NCBI GenBank assembly: GCA_025602915.1
Contig: JAHLJZ010000003.1
Location: 62,001-126,000, forward strand
From: Paraphysoderma sedebokerense
Taxonomy: Eukaryota; Blastocladiomycota; Physodermatomycetes; Physodermatales; Physodermataceae
DNA length: 64,000 nucleotides
Reading direction: 5' to 3'
Below the pieces are notes generated by a model. The model was given only the letters and a program-made list of their open reading frames with translations, had not been told where the DNA came from and searched no databases. This document shows, in pieces, positions 32,145-44,733 of this stretch (position 1 is its first letter; each line of letters begins with the position of its first letter). A program made the translations under genes and the position numbers.

Positions 32145-33935
32145 ATGGATCAGACGGCCTTGCAACAACTGCACTTAAAAGTAAACAGGAGTAGGAGACT
32201 GGAAATGGAAAGTTTATTACATCGCAGGTACTCCGATCCAGCACCTCGACATCTCCAGGTTTCCCATACCCACCATCAGCATGCCCGATACTCCCTAGGG
32301 ACATCCTTAGGAGTTATAAGTGCCGACTCCGCAATCACAACATCTCGATTTCCGCAACCTCGACTTCCTCTGCAGACACACCCACAAGGACAACCCAGAA
32401 GCAGAGCCAGACACCCTCATAAGCGGCCTCTGCATAAATTAACTGTACAATTGATTCAAACTTATAGTGACATAAACAAAGTATGCCCTAATCTATCCAA
32501 ATTTTTAGTATGAAACCTGCAGCTAACAAGTCTTCAACCTAAAAGCGGTACTATGCCAATCAAGCTCGCATCCAAAGCATGGCAAGGAACCCAAATGAGG
32601 GCTACACCGATCCAAATTTCGACTACGTACCTTTGGAAGGAGAGCTGCTGGATGGACGTTACAAGGTGCTGCAAGTGCTGGGAAAAGGTTCTTTTGGGGT
32701 AGTGATTAAGGCCATAGATGTGCAGACTGATGACTATGTGGCTATCAAGATCATAAAGGCAAAAAAGTCTTTTTCAAAGCAAGCCATGATAGAAATAAGG
32801 ATATTGGAATTCCTAAATTCAAACGATCCTCAAGATACGAAAAATCTCGGTGGGTACAAACAACCTCATCATCCTGCACTGCAGTGAGAGCTGATTCTTG
32901 TTTATTCTACCAGTGCGTTTGAAAAGATATTTCCAACATCGAGAGCATCTGTGTTTAGTTTACGAGCTACTATCGCATAATTTATTCGATCTTCTCCGTT
33001 GTAAAAAGTTCTCCGGATTAGATCTGAACCTTGTCCGGAAGTTTGGTTTCCAAATTCTTGTCGCGCTGCAGTTCTTACAATCTCCGCGAATTCAGGTTAT
33101 TCATTGCGATTTGAAAGTTAGTACCTTTCTCAAGTTTAGCTAATATTTCCACATTAATTAATACTCTTCTTACAGCCTGAAAATATTCTTTTGCGTCAAG
33201 CAAACAAATCATCTTTGAAAGTAATAGATTTCGGTAGTTCGTGCTTCGTAAATGAACGGGTTAGTGAACTGAATTTGTCATACTATATCTGATATTTGAA
33301 TTTAATTCTGCTTTTTACAGATGTACTCGTACATACAAAGCCGGTTTTACCGCTCGCCTGAAGTTATTTTAGGAAGGTCGTATGGAACACCGATTGACAT
33401 GTGGAGTTTAGGATGTGTTCTAGTGGAGCTATTTACAGGCAATCCTCTATTTAATGGACAAAATGAACATGATCAGATATGCCGGATGTGCGATGTTCTG
33501 GGAATACCACCGTCTTACGTACTCGAATTATCTTCCCCGCAAAAATTAAAGACAATGTTTATCAAGGTTTCGCCGATGCAGTGGCATTTAGTGCCGACAC
33601 CAGATTTTCAACCTACTGGGAAGACATTGCAGCATATTCTAAATGAAAAACAGACTAAATCCTTGTTTGAGCACAGCCACCCGTCTTCATCCAGTGACTT
33701 CGCCAGATTCTCCGACCTAATACGCCGAATGTTGCATTATGATCCTCTCAAAAGATTATCCCCGTTAGCTGCTTTGCATCATCCGTTCTTCCAGCCAATG
33801 TTCGACCAAGCTAGTCAAACCAACCTCACCCAGAGTACTCAGCCAACACAGCCATCAAAGGCACACAAGCAGCATGATCTCCGTCCGATAGGTGGTCTGG
33901 CCACCACGTATCGCTCGAATGGAGAACAATCGTAA
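32145..33935 (+). CDS. dual-specificity tyrosine-regulated kinase, DYRK1/YakA class
   Basis: CMGC protein kinase that autophosphorylates a Tyr in its activation loop and then acts on Ser/Thr. Exons: 32145-32480, 32546-32849, 32914-33116, 33176-33259, 33321-33935, about 513 residues. The Arg/His-rich N-terminus ends in the DYRK-homology box [24 protein letters not shown] (shown in part). The first joint uses an AAG acceptor and is confirmed by this motif. Kinase motifs: [15 protein letters not shown] (Lys), [18 protein letters not shown], and the activation loop [15 protein letters not shown] with the YxY pair, then [15 protein letters not shown]. The C-terminus is Thr/Gln-rich. HCDLKPEN rather than HRD, together with the DH box, places it in the DYRK1 class, which controls growth and nutrient responses in other organisms. 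Confidence 0.94.
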
Positions 33936-34062
33936 TGTGTGATGTCGCTGAATGTATACCATTAATGTACTATACGAAAGTTTTCATATAGCTAATGTAG
34001 CTAACATTGTATATTGTAAAAAACACGGGGTATTCAAATTTATTAACATTATCTTCATGATT

Positions 34063-34534
34063 TCATGATTCCAACATTTTATCGAGGTCTTCCTGTTCTC
34101 GTATAATTTCGATTGTTTCTTCCTGCAACTTCATAACATCATCTTCGGTGGCGTAACGTTCGGCCTTTATGATCTGCAGATAAGTATGTTAATTTGAAAA
34201 CTCTCAATAATTCGCTAACAATCGTAATAACCTACCGCCTCAGAATCGGAAGCCAAAGGTTCGGACCAATGAGGTGCCTCCGGAATTGGACTAATAGTTT
34301 CTCCTGTGAAATATTTACAAATTATGAGTAATTCAAATACGACATACAAAAAGCCCATTTACTGCAAACCCTACCTTTAAGCGACTTTTCCTTTTCTCTT
34401 TCGATTGTTTCTGGGTTATTATTGCTCATATGACTACCGAAAGGGGACCTTGCAGCTGCTGCGACTGCAAGATTACGTCGCGCATGTTGATGAAGTTTAG
34501 TTGCAAGATTTTCAAGCTGGCGGGAAAGTAACAT
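34063..34534 (-). CDS. small conserved protein, probably mitochondrial, function unknown
   Basis: Three exons give about 105 residues. The N-terminus MLLSRQLENLATKLHQHARRNLAVAAAARSPFGSHM is basic and free of acidic residues after position 8, as in a mitochondrial presequence. The core reads ISPIPEAPHWSEPLASDSEAIIKAERYA, and the C-terminus is an acidic helix, DVMKLQEETIEIIREQEDLDKMLES. The 'PxWxxxLASxSEAxxKAxR' pattern is one I associate with small uncharacterised fungal proteins, but I cannot name the family. The gene converges on the DYRK kinase (127 bases between stops). Confidence 0.7.
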
Positions 34535-34819
34535 TTTGGATTGAGATATTCAAACGAAGAAAGGATATACGAAAGAAAAAAATATGTGGCATCGGTATTT
34601 GAACGAAACCAGGTCTGATGAAATGACGTCACTCGCACAAATAGACTTATTCAGTTTCTGATTACGGATGAGGAGACCAAGACAGGAATGTAACTGCGGC
34701 ATCTATTAACCACCTTAACATGCTCCTCAAATATATTACAATTGGTCATTTAATTTACATAGACTCTTGCCATGCGTGAAGATACATAGCTATCAATTTG
34801 CCCTACATAACCGCTTTCA

Positions 34820-35255
34820 TTACTTAGATTTGGGATATTGTTTAATCATCCCTTCCTCCAGCTTCGTTATCAGTTTGCCATTTTCATCGATGAATTTTTC
34901 TGCTGGCTTTATTATTTCGGTAACTTCGAAGAATTTTCTTGGAGAGAGGGGACGACAAGCAGTTATTCGAACAACATCGCCGACTGACGCTAACGTATTC
35001 TCGTCGTGTGATAGAAAGTTTTTGTGATATGTGATAAGCTGACCAAAGGAATGAAATTGATCAGATGATGTAGAAGTAAATGTATTTAGATTCACTTTCA
35101 AGCTAATATACCCCCCGTTGGAAAAGTAAACTTGAAAACGGTAGCAGGATCTATACCTTTTGTACTTTTGGGTGAAGTTTTTGCCGTTCTACCCGCACTT
35201 TGACTGTCTTCGGCAATATGTTTATGACAGTCCCTACAAATGTTTGTCGGACCAT
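34820..35255 (-). CDS. MRPS17: mitochondrial small ribosomal subunit protein uS17m
   Basis: OB-fold protein of the mitochondrial small subunit. Two exons: 35255-35157 and 35038-34820, intron 35039-35156. MVRQTFVGTVINILPKTVKVRVERQKLHPKVQK is the S17 beta-barrel start. LITYHKNFLSHDENTLASVGDVVRITACRPLSPRKFFEVTEII completes it, with the universal GDxVxIxxCRPLS motif. The tail EKFIDENGKLITKLEEGMIKQYPKSK is an extension typical of mitochondrial versions. The start at 35255 is chosen because it abuts the conserved core. An in-frame ATG at 35351 would add 32 residues (MNISPFQRTRVGKQVRET) that could be a presequence. Confidence 0.93.
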
Positions 35256-35488
35256 TTTATCTGCATATATTGTGGTTAATTTTATCCTGCCGTCCATCGT
35301 TTCTCGGACTTGTTTTCCAACACGTGTTCGTTGGAATGGAGATATGTTCATAATAGGGGTCTTGAATCACAAAGACATTTATTACTTTTTACAGACACAC
35401 ATATTTAAGTATAAGATTGAGAGATAATTAATAAAAGCCAGAATAAAATTTCTTGAAAGTTGTTCTCTAAATCATTCTAAATCCATCA

Positions 35489-38400
35489 TTAAAAAGGCAA
35501 TCCAGTTCTCTCCAGGCGACTTAACCAGCGCGAAACACTAGGGTGAAGATTGGGTGACATGTAGCGGATGAAGATGAGGAATAAAAATATAACCATGATT
35601 CCAATGAATATTGCAGCAGCATTGGCAGCCTGTTTCTTCCTCTTATTCTGCTCTGTTGCTCTCATTGTCTTGGCCCTTCTACCGACCTCCGAAGGCCTAA
35701 CCCAGAGTAACATCAACGTGTGGGCCTTGTTGATATACGGAACGAAGCAAAGCGGAAACATAAACCAATAAAGCAAGTGAACCATCATAAAATCATTTCC
35801 GAATTGAGTGATTTCCACAGATTTAACCAACACTTCTCGCAGCCAGGAAAACGCAAGTTTCCACCCAAGCTTAGCGTCGATCCAATGACCTGACCAGAAT
35901 GCGGTGTGTGTGTTTCCAACACGGTCTTCCGGTGTCATAATGAAATGGAAACCATTGAACACAATACTCTGAATGGATGACATGGGAATGAATAAGAGAA
36001 GCATCGATTTAAAATCATTCGTCCACAACCAATATATCCAAGTTGTGCCGATCAGAGAGACAACGCCGCACATATGACAGATCGACGCAACCACAACGGT
36101 GTGCGAACGACTTCGAGTGATAATTCCTAGCGTCAGAGCGAGAGCGAATCCAATTATAGCCACACCCACGTTGAAAGCAATAGGCAATAATACGAAGGCA
36201 AAAATGCGTCGTACGGATTGCAATTGGCTTAAACTGACTTCGTGATATGCGTATACTATGATGAAAAGTACGGCAATGCAAGCATCGAATCCAATATTTT
36301 CCACCAGAAACACTCTGAGACGCGCTCGTAGAAACAAACCGACTTGACCAACCATTTTTGCCCGCTCTCTCTGAACCATAGCAACCCACGTATCCGGCAC
36401 CCATTTATCATGACCCCCCAAAAGCCATTTCAACGTTTCTTTGTAATCAATGAGGAAGTCTTTCAACACAAATTGAGCTGGATTGAAGATGAAAGGAGCA
36501 AAAGCAAGAGATCCAGCGGTAAACCAGAAAAACGTGAGGTATACATTAAAGCCGAAGGTGGACAGAAATAATGACATTAGCATAAACTTGAAACCAAGGC
36601 TGATACCAAGTTTTGAATATCTGTGATAAAGCTGGTGGAACGGAATTCGGGAGGTCGATACGGATCGGCCAGTCGAAACGTACGTGGCGCCCCCGAAACT
36701 GATATCGTTGAGGAATGACAAAGCGTAAATTCGAACGACAAACGATTCAAATATTGAAACTAATGATACCAAGATCAAGACAACTCTGGAGACAGCTTTC
36801 CATAAGCCAACTTCGGTGAGCATCTGGAAGAATAGCGGCAGGAACGATGCAGCGATCGCTGTTGACACTGTTATGACGCAAGCCGAGATGTATTCATGCA
36901 CGAGACTGAGGTTTGTGCAATTCAAAGCGTTGACATCACACACTCGACTGTTATGAGCACTCATGATAAAAGCGATAATACACAAGGTCATGAAAAGTCG
37001 GATTGAATTAATGATGAAGATCGCGTTGAAATAGAACCCGGTATGAGCGAAGTAATATGAAAGAAATCTATCGGTAGATAAGCGTGTGCCAATACGCCAG
37101 CTTTCACGAGACAATGTTTGCTCTCCGACGCCAAAGCCGAGTTTACTAACGAAAGAAACAATGGACATAAACCCTGAGAATTTATATATTAGAATTTGAC
37201 CTTTGGGTGACGAAGTGTATGTGGACGTTACCTAAATCACGCCCTTTGCCGCACTGAATATACTCCGTATGTTTGATTCTGCCTCCTCTTTGAAATGCTG
37301 TCATTCCAGCAAAGATGTCTTCGTTGAGGTGCAAACCTTTTTGCGCTTTGCTCAAGCCTACATGTAAGTAAGAAAGTGAGTGGAGAATTCATCAGACTAT
37401 GAAAGTCAAAAAGTTTCTTGTACAAACCTCCACGAGTTGTCATGAAAATAGTATTTAAAAAATCTGGATGACCATAATGCAGACGGGCTCCGAGACGGGT
37501 CATAATACGTTGGATCAAAGTACCAAAGACAAATTCTTTGCTAGCAGCATTATCTGCAAGACCGCCAACCTTTTCTGTTGAGCGCAATATTATAGTGTTG
37601 TATTTAGCTGCCGCCCTATGGAGGGAAAAGTAAAGAAAGCGACTTACCTGAAAAAATGTGCTCCCTCGTCCCGACAATTGCAACCGGACCGTGAGCAGTT
37701 GGTTTAGACGCATAGGGGTTTCCTGCATTATCTCCCTTAAATTCAAATTCCGCGAGAACGTTACGAATCTTGAGGCATTCTTCAAGACTTTATCTACAGT
37801 TAATGAAATGTCGATTCAACTGTCAAAGTACGAAAATGCAACTCACTAGTGGTCTTGATTGGCGTCAATTACTTGAACGACTTCTCCCCGAGCAAAGATA
37901 ATCGCATGATTTTGATTGTCTGACTTCCCATCCCCCAAAATCGGAAATCCCGGAAGCTGCAGACGACATGATTTAGTGACAGATTGAGCAGAGAATTTAA
38001 ACTGAAGATTGAACCTGTATTCTGTACTTAGGCTTTCGCCTTCCATTTTCCAACACCTCGCAGCGTCCATCGATGAGACAACTGTACCATTTTGATAACG
38101 TAGTTCCATCAGGATTTGCTTCTTCTTCCAGGTAGGCAACTTGAAGGTCTTTAAACACGGAAAATAAAAGGTCGACGCTTTCGTGATCCTCTTTCGTGAA
38201 GTGTTGGTAGCGTTGCATTGTGATGACGAAGTTGAACTTTCTGGTAGCCATCAGATCAGCGTCTGCATCTAACTCTTCATCGGTTTTCATACCAGTTGTT
38301 AAAGCATCAAGATTCTCAGCTCTGTAGAGGACTTTCAGTGCAGTATGATAATTCATGAAACCGGATACAGTACGGTATAGGGTCTGAGATTTAAGCGATG

Positions 38401-41400
38401 CCCACACTCGCGTCCTCAGGATAAATTTGGGGTCTGCTGTATGGTATCCGACGGAATGGAAAAGTTTATCTGTCAATGCTTCGTCTTCGGAATCACCCGA
38501 ATCCGATTCGTCAACAAGTTCGTCTTGTTTACGCTCTTCTTTGTAAATGCGTTTTGAGTCAGTGACGAAATTCTCCCATTCATGGGGATACAGCGATTTC
38601 AAGTAATCAAGCAATGTAACACGAGATGTTTTGTCCTGAACTTGAAGCACCTCTTTTAACGAATACAAAATTTTTTCTCCGTAATGAGGGACTACAGCAG
38701 TTGAATTCAGTTGCAGAACTTAGAGGTGAAGGAATGAAGATGTAATCGACACATACCGAGCACAGTAAATGTAGGGAGTGTTGGAACGGGGACAGGTTCA
38801 GGGATCTTCATGCACAAGCTATGAGCAAAATATCCTAGCCGTCGCTCAGCGTCGGTGTCTTTAGGGTAGAATTCGTGATGACTGTGAGAGTCTTCTTGAG
38901 CCAAGAAAAAACGGGGTTCAGTGACGAAAGGCTCGTGACCCTCTTCGATTGCAACCTGATTTTCAAGGTCAGTATTATACAAATTTAAACAGATTTAGTT
39001 CCTCTACACACCTGGTACAACATCTTAGATAAAGAGTCTGAAGATATCTGATGATCTTGAAACAATGAAATCACAATGGCGTTCCACAATTCTGAGCAAG
39101 CATGCAAAACACGAATAGGAACGTCCGCGCCTTCTGCCGCGACAAGTTTGGAAAACATGCGTTTGGGAAGTCGATAGAAGACCTCGCGCCAAGGAGAGTA
39201 GATGGAGATACCGTCCTTCAAATTGAGGATGACAGAACCAATGGTGATAACGACTTTGCAAAAAAATTAGATGCTGGATAATTTCTACAGCGAATATAAT
39301 TAAACGTACCGGTATACCACAGATATGTGTCCAAGAAGAATAAAGTTGTTTCCAATAAAAGAACAACTATCAATCCGATGGCACCCATCGTCATGCACAA
39401 CTTGTCATCAGCAAATGATGGGCATAGAGTGGTGTAGTTATACATCGCCATCAACAATCCGTTAAATGGTTTGATTAAGAAGAAGTATCCACCGACGAAC
39501 TTAATCGCGAACACAAATCCCCAAACTAATACAGACATAATACGGTCTTTGAAGTCCATTGGATCGAAACTCTCGACGAACGGCATGTTGGCGTATTCAA
39601 CATCGTCCATGAAAATCGACGTGTTGCTGAACAAGTGAGCGGGCGGCACCAGAATCAGAGTCAAAGTAGTAAATATTGAGATTAAAAGTTGCGCAATAGC
39701 GGCTCCTAATTCCGCGGATGGCGGATTTTGAAACCAGAATATATAGATTGATGGACCGAAATTCACACAAGCGAGTATGGTAAGAAGAGATAAACGCCAA
39801 AGACATCGGCTGATGTTGAACGTTGTCATAGGAAGAAATGATATCTCTGACAACTGCTGTAAGATAGTGATGCCAATTCCAATGAGGGAGCCGAGCGAAA
39901 CGATAGAAAGATGTTTGCCGGAATGACGTTCATTTTCATCTTCGAGGAAGAAGGTCGCTTCAGATGCCACAAAGTAATAAAGAACGACAAGATGTATGAT
40001 CCACAAGCGTGAGAAATTCGTAATTAAATGAAATGGGGTTCGCTTTTCTTTATATGTCTTTCTAACGAGTCGCTGGAGGTCGATTTGAGGCAGATATAAA
40101 TATCGCTCGGTTGGGTGCAAACTGAGCACGTTTATGTTATTGAATGTAAGAAGAGATTCTAATGTCTTCATGGATCGGAAGTTTTCATTGATATCGTCGT
40201 AACCGATGATATCGGAGTGATCTTTTTGCTTCCTGATCAATTGATTTTTTACCACATCGTATCCTTGATCACGGTAAAAATTATAAATGGGGCGAACCAC
40301 GGTAGTAAGAAAGCTATTGGCTACCGCCATCTCTTTGTCACTTTTCGGATTGTAGATGTAATCGTTGGCCAACTTAAAAACAAAGCAGAGCAATTCCGGC
40401 ATGAATCGAAGATTACCGGCTTCGCCCCAAATCAAGAGCCACAATGCCACTTGCTGGATCCTCTCGAAGTGAGACAGCGCCTTCATACTTTTTCTCCAAG
40501 CTTTATCCAAAACTTTTAGCTGATCCTCCTTTTGTAATTTGTAAAATTCGGGGTTGGTGTCAGCATTATATTCCGGTAAGGCGAAAGTCACTAAGTACCA
40601 CTTCTTATAATTTGCATTATCCCCACCGATGTAGTCTGCATGCAAAGACATGACTGCCATGTTTTCGTTCATTCTACTAATCCTTGAATCAATCATTACC
40701 ATCAAATTCTCAAATTGATTTCTGACATTGTCAGCTTGAAATCCGAATCGTTTCTGTAAATCTACGAAGATATCTTCGACAGTTTCTCTACTGATCTTCT
40801 TTTCTTTGGGATTATGTCTGGGAGCTTGCCCGGTCTTTTCTAATTCTTCCTGCAATTGATGTAATCTTGTATTTTGAGCATTCGGTTGAATCTTCAAGTG
40901 AGCGGTCATATACTCAGTCACAGGAGCCGCGTGAGTTCTGTCGACTAAGCTGACGAGAGAATCATATGATGCCGATGCAAATGAGTAAATTGACTCAGAT
41001 TTAATTCTTTGAAAGGAAGACTTCAACGACGTAGCTTTCGACGATCTGGTGCTGACTGACTCGTTCTCGGTTTCCCTCATTGCATTTGCAGACTGATTCA
41101 TTTTGGTTCGATAGAACTGGAGCGCTCGCTGCTGGCGCTCTTGTTGTGACTGCATTTTTGTCACATCGTCATTTGAAGTCGCCGATGAGTTGGTATCCTC
41201 TTGAGAATTTCCATGTTGCATGGGGTCGATTATTGCTGAACTTTGAATGCCAGTCGCAGGTGATCTTGGATCCAGGGTTGGAGAAGCAGCGCCGTACAAT
41301 GGAGAACTGGCGATTCGGAGACTTGGATGTCTTGCGAAACTGGTAGTGGTAGTAACATTTAACGGTGGAATTTCGGAGTTTTCATCGCGTTCCCTCGGGG

Positions 41401-41437
41401 GAGATGATGTTAACGGAGAACGTTGCCTCAACGACAT
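35489..41437 (-). CDS. FKS1: 1,3-beta-glucan synthase catalytic subunit (FKS1)
   Basis: Plasma-membrane enzyme that makes cell-wall 1,3-beta-glucan from UDP-glucose. At least nine exons, about 1,740 residues. The N-terminal cytosolic part holds [14 protein letters not shown] and [25 protein letters not shown]. The first membrane block is followed by the large GT48 domain: [150 protein letters not shown] second membrane block ends the protein ([14 protein letters not shown]). Start [14 protein letters not shown] at 41437; an ATG at 41503 in frame is possible. The regions that align with yeast echinocandin hot spots 1 and 2 are not conserved (see findings). Confidence 0.97.
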
Positions 41438-41944
41438 CGTCAGGGGAATGGATGCCCGGATGTTGATACTCTGAATATGCGCTTCCGTCAGTAAACAGAG
41501 CAATGAGATAGATAATAGTTGGAAAAGGGAGTTTAATTGAGGTTCAGTGATATGGGGGGAACTTGATTTTTCGTTTCTCGTTTCTCAAATGCCTCTGGCT
41601 CGATCGCGTTAATTCTGGTTTGACCGCTCACGGCTCACGGGCCACGGCTATCCCCATCGAGCCGTCGGGATAGTGTCGGGATACAAATTTATAATTTATA
41701 ATTTGAGATATGGAAAAATTCAACTCAATAAACAGAACAGTGAAAACATGGCAAGAACTTTTGCTCAATAACATGAGATTTGAATGCCGACTTGAAATTG
41801 GACTCTATGCATTACAATACAGGCATTCTTGTTCAAGACCACACCCAAACGCGCAGAATTAGAAATGATACTTTAAAGGAATGCACGTAATCAAAACAAT
41901 GTGACGCCAACCTTCAATTTACATATATATTCCCATATGGAGCA
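41438..41944. other. FKS1 upstream region
   Basis: Between FKS1 and the TMEM209-like gene, both on the minus strand. Near 41615-41690 there is a cluster of short GC-richer repeats (CACGGCTCACGGGCCACGG and two copies of GTCGGGATA), in otherwise AT-rich DNA. They could be regulatory sites for FKS1, but no known site is recognised. Confidence 0.4.
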
Positions 41945-44631
41945 TTATTCAAATATTTTCTGCAATCCCAATCCTTTGCTTGACAGATGAAGTAATCCAA
42001 TATATCCGCCCATTTTTTTGTTAACATAATAAACAAATAATGCCAACGTCAAAAATGCATTCGAACGTTTCTAAGAACAGTCTGTGTCAGCAAAAGTAAA
42101 AATAAATCATGCATGGGGAAAAAAAGACATACAGGAAACATATCCCAATAAGTCTTTTCCACAACGAGACAGAAATGAGGGCTCGGAGATTTAGACTTTT
42201 GTTTGATTTGAATTTTACTTCGTTGATCTAAGGAAATTGAATTAACTGAAATCCAATCGCATGAAATATCAGTTGGTCATGAGCATACCAGGCCTGGCTT
42301 CGACGCCGACGAAAAATTTTGACGAAAACGCCTGATGTCCAGCCCATAAAGGATTCTCGCCGGGCATGATGGAATCCAAATATACGCAAAACAAATGTAC
42401 AATAACCTGAAAATCTGCATTAGATAACACATAGCATGCGTCCAAACATTGATTTTACCTCAGCATCTGACGGTAAATCGGAGGTCCATTCTCTTTTATT
42501 GCCGCTTGTGTCAACTCCCCACTGTCCGCCACGATTCCATACATAGTGCGATAATCGAGCGCCCTGAGCTAGTTCTACGTTCAGAACAATTCATTTGAAC
42601 GATAAAATTTGTTTAGTGAATTTTCCTACGGAAAAACGATGAGGGAAATCCATACCATGTATGCGATAATAAAGATATTCGCGGGCATTGGGATAAGAGG
42701 ATATATTGAGAAAACGCTCCAAAATGATGCGTTCTTGGACCCACGATATCTATAACGGAGAAGATATCAATATATCATGCGTTTAAACGGAGACGAGACG
42801 AATATACGTACATGAGAGAATCGATTCGCCAAATCGACTAGATGCATAGGTTTCTGCGTCTGCTGCGTGCCAAATAAACCTCCAGCTTGACCCGACGTGC
42901 CAAAAGAAAAGCTTGATTTTGGGCCGAATAGAGTCTGCGCTGGCTGCGACGGCTGAGGCTGTGTTTGGCCGGAAAGTGATAGACCTTGCGACCAGCTAGC
43001 AAGTTTAACACTAAGATGAGACAATCCCTCTTCTTCTAATTTTTTCTCCATTCGAACTATGCGATCTGAAAGCGGTTTTACGACAGTTTCCGAGATCCAC
43101 TGACGGCGAACATGGTTAGCCAATGAGAATAATATCTATTAACAAGAGCAAGAACTGTACCAAACGCATATTTTCGCCCCAGTCATCCAACACATCTTCT
43201 ATGCGCAATAATTGAGCCACTTCAAGGGGACTGCAGTATCGGAGCCCCTCTTGGTCAACTTTCACAGCGCCTTGAGTGAAAGATGGGCGGGCTCTTGAAG
43301 CTGGCTGATAAGTTTGGAATATGGGCCGTTGTGACGTCTGAGCTGACAGTGACGGTCCATCTGAAGACAGATAAAGTTAATATGAGATGATTTCCTTCAA
43401 AGACCAAGTTACTAAATTTCTGTCTAAGAATAAGCATACATTTCGACATAGCCTGGAGCTGACTCCATTGCTCGGCCTCTGCATCTTCGGTGCTCTTAAG
43501 CAGCTTTCGTAATGACTTCGCATTATAAATAGGTTCTTCGTCATCCAAGATCCGGCTCGACTCTAAGTGTCGTATGATTGACGGCGTTTCTGGTGATCTG
43601 GGAGATTGCGATGGAGAATAATAAACCGTTGTATTAGGTGAAAGCGGAGACCGAGGAGACGGAAAGCCTCGAGAAGATGGGGTCCAGTGATTCACATTCG
43701 AAGGTGTCTCGAATTTCGGTGTAGTCAAAGGCGACATTTGGGATTTCTACACATGTCTAATTAACAATGAGAATGTATTTTTCACAACCGAGGGGAACAA
43801 ACCAAGGGTGAATTTCGCAACGGGCGGGGCGGAACAGTACTTCTCTCGTCAGATTTCGGTTTTACAATTGCATCAATGAGGACTGCTTTCCTTGGGTCGA
43901 CATGAAACAATTTCCGTTGTTTTGGATTTAGGTTTGGGATAACTTTAATCAATTCGCTGTTAGAAACAGCGGAGATCCGTATCCATGCATCTATCAAATT
44001 GTAACAGGCGATAGAAAGGAAAGAGTAATCTAAATGAGAGCTATTAGAACAAACTGAACACGCACTAGCGAATGAAAATATAAAGCTTCTTACAGATGTA
44101 GATTAAATAGGGGTAAAGTACTTCGGAGGCAAGGTACCGTTGTATATAGTTTTTAAATAACCACAATAAAGTCAGCGCAAGAAGCAGCAAGCTGTTGTAA
44201 TATGACTTTATTTTCAGTTGCGATTTACGCCGACTTGCGTCACTTAATTCGACAAGAGCCGGGTGGGTAAATCTTTGTACACCAGGACTCGTATGTACTG
44301 CTTTTTCAGATGTACCTCTTCCCGAAGGAGGGGACACAGGTCTTGGACGAAGGGTTGATGGAGAAAGGGAACTCGTCGGTGGTTCGTCAGAAATTAAATC
44401 AGAACTAAAAGTAGGTGCATATGTAGCTGGGGTCGAGGGAAATCTATTTGGGGGATATGAAGAAGTGGGAAATTCCGATAAATTTCTTCTGGAATTTGCG
44501 GCCAGCGGAGATTTTGGTGAAAACGATGGCGAGTCAACAGCAGTGTAGAATGACTGAGGAGAGGATGGTGTCATAGGCGTGCCAAATCGATGCCTATCGT
44601 CCGGCCGAGAATGAATCGGGGTTCCATACAT
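41945..44631 (-). CDS. TMEM209-like nuclear envelope protein (cytochrome b561 N-terminal domain family)
   Basis: Membrane protein related to animal TMEM209, a nuclear-pore-associated protein. The start MYGTPIHSRPDDRHRFGTP leads a Ser/Pro-rich disordered region. A hydrophobic segment of the NSLLLLALTLLWLF type follows, then a second Ser/Pro-rich stretch (SPRSPLSPNTTVYYSP). The conserved C-terminal domain then runs: LRKLLKSTEDAEAEQWSQLQ, YCSPLEVAQLLRIEDVLDDW, WISETVVKPLSDRI, KREWTSDLPSDAEVIVHLFCVYLDS, CLVVEKTYWDMFPKRSNAFLTLALFVYYV, GLLHLSSKGLGLQKIFE. The 'REW..DLP.D...HLF..YLDS' and '.LPK..N....L..F.Y' blocks match TMEM209. A middle insert is FG/Gln-rich (FGPKSSFSFGTSGQAGGLFGT), like nucleoporin FG repeats. 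The intron 42246-42288 is only 43 bases. Confidence 0.8.
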
Positions 44632-44733
44632 GATCACAAAGATTGGAAAAGAAAAGAGGTCATGAAGAGGGAGTGAAGTCGCCTCGGAATGTATAATTCG
44701 AAGTTTGTTTATTCCAAATTCGCGTAACTCTAT

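Noticed and set aside
35568-36571. Open frames on both strands inside FKS1
   Set aside because: They lie within the 559-codon glucan synthase exon and have no motifs; they are shadows of the real gene.
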